Assembly: GCA_018141785.1 (NCBI GenBank)
Contig: CP073341.1
Location: 2,341,422-2,405,421, forward strand
Source of the DNA: Candidatus Paraprochloron terpiosi LD05
GTDB taxonomy: Bacteria; Cyanobacteriota; Cyanobacteriia; Cyanobacteriales; Prochloraceae
DNA length: 64,000 nt
Direction of reading: 5' to 3'
In this document: positions 61,001 to 64,000 of the stretch, piece by piece
Layout of the letters: every line of letters begins with the position of its first letter
How positions within the stretch are numbered: the stretch's first letter is position 1
The notes under the pieces: generated by a model
What the model was told of the DNA's origin: nothing
Seen by the model: the letters and a program-made list of their open reading frames with translations, nothing else
The model's database searches: none
Position numbers and translations under genes: made by a program

Positions 61001-62461
61001 ATGAATCACGAAGAATATTATACAATACGAGAGGCTTTCCGAAAAATTTGGGGCTATGAAGATTTTCGCCCACCACAAGAAGAGATAATCCGCTGTCTTT
61101 TGTCCTCCCAAGACGCCCTCATTGTCATGCCCACTGGAGGGGGAAAATCTATTTGCTTTCAGCTACCTGCCTTGTTACAAAAGGGTATAACTCTGGTAGT
61201 TTCCCCTTTAATAGCACTCATGGAGAATCAAGTCAAGGAATTGAGAGAGCGCAACCTAGCAGCTGCCCTCTTACATAGTCAATTACCAAAATATGAACGA
61301 AAACAAACCCTAGAAGCTATTGGTAAAGGAAAACTCAGATTACTTTACCTCTCCCCAGAAACCCTCCTCAGTCCCCCCGTCTGGCAACAGTTATCTCAGC
61401 CCTTTGTGGAAATAAATGGCTTAATTTTGGATGAAGCTCATTGCTTGGTACAGTGGGGGGAGACATTCCGTCCTGCCTATCGCCGTTTAGGAACAGTCAG
61501 ACGGACTTTATTGCAGTCTAAACCCCAAAAAACAAAAATAGCCATCGCTGTTTTTACAGCCACTGCTGATACTAATGCCCAGAAAATTATAACCCAGACA
61601 CTGGAACTTAAACAACCCCAAACCTTCCTCATAAGTCCCTACCGCAACAACCTTCATTTAAAAATCCAAACCATTTGGACACCTAGAGGAAGACGACAGG
61701 AAATGTTCAAATTTATTCAAGCTAGAGATAAACAAGGGGGGTTAGTTTATGTCCACACTCGCAGAGACAGTGAAGAAATAGCAGCTTGGTTTTGCTCTCT
61801 GGGATACCGCACGGCAGCCTATCACGCTGGTTTGAGTGCCACCCAAAGGCGGAAAATAGAATCTAATTGGTTGAGTGGGGAAACTCAATTTGCTGTGTGT
61901 ACTTCTGCCTTTGGTATGGGGATTAATAAGCCCCACGTGCCCTGGGTAGTGCATTTCCAAACACCTCAATTTTTATCAGAATACTTGCAAGAAGTGGGTA
62001 GAGCAGGGCGCAATGGAAAAAGGGCAGATATTTTAACCTTAATTAGCGAACCCACGGGATGGTTTAATCCAGAAGATAAACAACAAAGGCAGTTTTTAGC
62101 CCGACAGTGGGAAAAACAGTATCGAACCGCCCGACAAATAGAGAAACAAATCCCTCCTCAAGGAGAAGTGGAAAAAGTTGGACGGCAGTTTCCCGGTGGG
62201 GATCTGGCTTTGGCATTGCTCAATAGTGCTGGTAAGTTAAAATGGACAGATCCTTTCCACTATCGGCGCTGTTCTGGAAATAGCTCCCCCTCTTTAGGAG
62301 ATATGGGGAAAATGCAACAAAAGTGGCAAGAACAAATGACCCAGTATTTGAGAACTAAGGAGTGTCGCTGGCAGTTTTTACTCCATAGTTTTGGCTTTAA
62401 AAAGGAAGCCTTGGGTTTTAAATGTGGTCATTGTGATAATTGCACAAATGGTGTATCCTAG
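61001..62461 (+). CDS. recQ: RecQ-family ATP-dependent DNA helicase (short form)
   Basis: 486 aa. Helicase motifs: Walker A MPTGGGKSICFQLPALLQ, TLVVSPLIALMENQVKEL, DEAH in LILDEAHCLVQWGETFRPAY, FTATAD, GLVYVHTRRDSEEIAAWF, and motif VI QEVGRAGRNGKRADIL. A C-terminal zinc-binding CGHCDNCTNG ends the protein; the HRDC domain is absent, so it is shorter than E. coli RecQ, as in many cyanobacteria. It unwinds 3'-5' in recombination repair. Confidence 0.93.
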   Translation: MNHEEYYTIREAFRKIWGYEDFRPPQEEIIRCLLSSQDALIVMPTGGGKSICFQLPALLQKGITLVVSPLIALMENQVKELRERNLAAALLHSQLPKYERKQTLEAIGKGKLRLLYLSPETLLSPPVWQQLSQPFVEINGLILDEAHCLVQWGETFRPAYRRLGTVRRTLLQSKPQKTKIAIAVFTATADTNAQKIITQTLELKQPQTFLISPYRNNLHLKIQTIWTPRGRRQEMFKFIQARDKQGGLVYVHTRRDSEEIAAWFCSLGYRTAAYHAGLSATQRRKIESNWLSGETQFAVCTSAFGMGINKPHVPWVVHFQTPQFLSEYLQEVGRAGRNGKRADILTLISEPTGWFNPEDKQQRQFLARQWEKQYRTARQIEKQIPPQGEVEKVGRQFPGGDLALALLNSAGKLKWTDPFHYRRCSGNSSPSLGDMGKMQQKWQEQMTQYLRTKECRWQFLLHSFGFKKEALGFKCGHCDNCTNGVS

Positions 62462-62621
62462 AATAGGTTGTAATCTTTTGGCTATGCTCTATGGCTAAAC
62501 CCGCTGACGCGAGCGCCATTTTTAAGGGCAGCCTCAAGAAATTATTCTTATCGAAAAAGAGGACAGGAAGTAGCTCAGGGGTTAAAATTCAGTAAATCCC
62601 GACGATTTTAAGGAGTAGTTA

Positions 62622-63590
62622 GTGGGAGTAAATCGCGATAAAGTTGACTTGTGGAAAAAAGATGTTGCCAAGTCAGTAGATTTTTATAATGACTGGTTTA
62701 TGAAGTTTGCACCTAAAGCCTTCAGAGACACACGCATTAAAACAATCAAGCAAGTGGAAGAGGCTCTTGAGTGGACTGAAAACTTAACCAATATTCGCCC
62801 TGAGACCTTAATAGGTCATCCATCGATTTTACCAATGCTTCGTATGACCACATGTCCACCAATTGCCCATGATCGTTTGGTGAGTTTATCCGGTGCTTCG
62901 TCTAACTTGGTGAAAAACATGGAAACTAAAAACAGAATACCGCCAAGAATGCCCCATTCGGATGTGATCGACAATTTGGAAAAAATAGGAGCTATCATTG
63001 AAAAGATGGCTGATCCTGATATTTTCCTATGGAAGGAACGTGGTGATCAAGGCACAAAAGAAGAAGTACATCGTGCATCAACTATTATTGCTGACCGTCT
63101 TTGTGGTGCAGTTGCTGGTCCCATTATTAGAAACGCCCAAGAACAACGTCAGCTTACTGCAATAAAAACATGGCTGGAAGCCCGTGGTTATGGAGAACTA
63201 ATGCCTGGTGAAGTTGAAGACTTTTTATTCATGCCGCCTGCTACTTTTTCATTCCGCGTCAACATTCCAGTTATACAGGGAGAGGGGGCTGGGAAAAAGA
63301 AAGTAAACATACCTGTGGATGTAGTAATCATGGGTAAGAATGGGAAAAAGGGCGATTACTCTTCGTTGTTTGAGGCTAAATCAGCAGGGGATTTCACCAA
63401 TACCAACAAGCGTCGCAAAGAAGAAGCAGTTAAAATCCAACAACTGCGAAAAACCTACGGCCAAAAAATTACCTTTGATCTGTTTCTATGCGGTTACTTT
63501 GATTCTGGTTATTTGGGCTATGAAGCAGCAGAAGGAATTGATTGGGTATGGGAACACCGCATTGACGATTTAGAAAAGTTTGGATTATAA
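62622..63590 (+). CDS. Type II restriction endonuclease, XamI family
   Basis: 322 aa from GTG 62622, with AAGGAG 6 bases upstream. NRDKVDLWKKDVAKSVDFYN, RMTTCPPIAHDRLVSLSGAS and PPRMPHSDVIDNLEKIGAII resemble XamI endonucleases (GTCGAC). The likely metal site is in IPVDVVIMGKNGKKGDYSSL and FEAKSAGD (D...ExK). A DNA methylase gene follows 4 bases later. Confidence 0.78.
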   Translation: MGVNRDKVDLWKKDVAKSVDFYNDWFMKFAPKAFRDTRIKTIKQVEEALEWTENLTNIRPETLIGHPSILPMLRMTTCPPIAHDRLVSLSGASSNLVKNMETKNRIPPRMPHSDVIDNLEKIGAIIEKMADPDIFLWKERGDQGTKEEVHRASTIIADRLCGAVAGPIIRNAQEQRQLTAIKTWLEARGYGELMPGEVEDFLFMPPATFSFRVNIPVIQGEGAGKKKVNIPVDVVIMGKNGKKGDYSSLFEAKSAGDFTNTNKRRKEEAVKIQQLRKTYGQKITFDLFLCGYFDSGYLGYEAAEGIDWVWEHRIDDLEKFGL

Positions 63591-63594
63591 CCAA

Positions 63595-64000
63595 TGGTAA
63601 AATTTAGTGAAATTGAAAGACAACGTCAAGTAATTCAGGCTAAACTTGATGGTTTGAAAGCAAAAGAAGAACGTAACTTTACGGGACAATTCTCAACACC
63701 TATTGTCCTTGCTAAGGCAATTATTCAACACACGACTAAAATAATGCCTCAGGGTGGAAAAATTCGCTTTCTTGATCCAGCCTTTGGCACAGGAGCATTT
63801 TTTAGTGCTCTGAATAGTGCTTTTTCAGCAACAAGAATTGAGGCAGCTACCGGTTACGAAATTGACCCTCACTATGGGATACCAGCAAAAAAATTATGGT
63901 CTGAGACCATTCTTGATTTGCAATTAACTGACTTCACCAAAGCAATTCCACCAATAGATGACAAAAATAAGTTCAATTTAATTATTTGTAACCCTCCATA
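63595..64000 (+). CDS. N6-adenine DNA methyltransferase, partial (XamI-type modification)
   Basis: It begins VKFSEIERQRQVIQAKLDGL, then GQFSTPIVLAKAI, SAM motif FLDPAFGTGAFFSAL, GYEIDPHYGIPAK and motif IV IICNPP at the window end. These are gamma-class N6-adenine methylase motifs, protecting host DNA against the adjacent endonuclease. The C-terminal target-recognition part is beyond the window. Confidence 0.9.

Noticed and set aside
1..64000. tRNA or rRNA genes
   Set aside because: No cloverleaf-like sequence with a TTCGANTC T-loop and acceptor stem, and no rRNA-like segment, was noticed by eye; a covariance search would be decisive.

Overview
The window comes from a cyanobacterium. It carries photosystem I psaK, cytochrome b6f petN, flavodiiron (Mehler-like) proteins, the nitrogen regulator ntcA, the NDH-1 run ndhA-I-G-E, an olefin synthase (Ols) megasynthase, a protein with a cyanobacterial PEP-CTERM-like tail, xisH/xisI relics and many copies of the HIP1 palindrome GCGATCGC. 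The load of relics, insertion sequences and interspersed repeats suggests a large, repeat-rich, probably filamentous or colonial genome rather than a streamlined picocyanobacterium. The species cannot be named from the sequence alone.

Layout. 1-7322: the 3' end of an flv3-type gene, then a ~4 kb block of toxin-antitoxin debris around one odd ORF (BrnT fused to a TIR-like nucleotide-binding domain), then flv1 and tlyA. 7388-13097: core genes psaK, trpF, folE and accA, then a TPR fragment and a cysteine dioxygenase-like cupin. 13086-16640: an IS607-family element interrupted by a second IS607 element. Joining the flanks at the GG dinucleotides restores the outer recombinase gene. 16654-18754: RTX and HlyD (type I secretion) relics, the latter split by a 368-bp MITE with 14-bp terminal inverted repeats and a 9-bp target duplication. 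18789-21288: accessory genes and a probable lipoprotein. 21536-29848: the 2770-aa olefin synthase. 29922-33632: LapA, dead xisI/xisH, a two-gene TIR plus membrane-protein operon that looks like an anti-phage module, a frameshifted nuclease and a yefM/yoeB pair with a deleted toxin. 33633-38587: phosphohexomutase, small cyanobacterial proteins, an Rpn-like pseudogene and an M16 peptidase homologue. 38610-42778: a bufferin-type copper RiPP set (bufA, bufB, bufC) split by a duplicated segment holding an exosortase-type protein gene and the 5' end of an ABC ATPase gene. 43196-49608: holB, a YqgF-like gene, DUF3084, ntcA, fabI, petN, a small membrane protein and a DUF697 protein. 49632-51345: a third IS607 element. 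51767-54799: a TpsB-type outer-membrane transporter and leuC. 54959-57945: a broken IscB gene with an upstream HEARO/omega-RNA region, a terpene synthase tail, an RTX tail and degenerate tandem repeats. 57982-60821: the ndh operon. 61001 to the end: recQ and a XamI-type restriction-modification pair whose methylase runs off the window.

The best candidates for novel biology are the TAATG-coupled TIR/2TM operon (31138-32063), the BrnT/TIR-like ORF (872-1966), the rearranged bufferin locus with an in-frame ABC-BufC chimera and a G10 tract in the neighbouring exported-protein gene, and the concentration of TnpB and IscB loci (three TnpB, one IscB) with a demonstrable IS607-in-IS607 insertion. All functions are inferred from recognisable motifs and general family knowledge; no database search was run.
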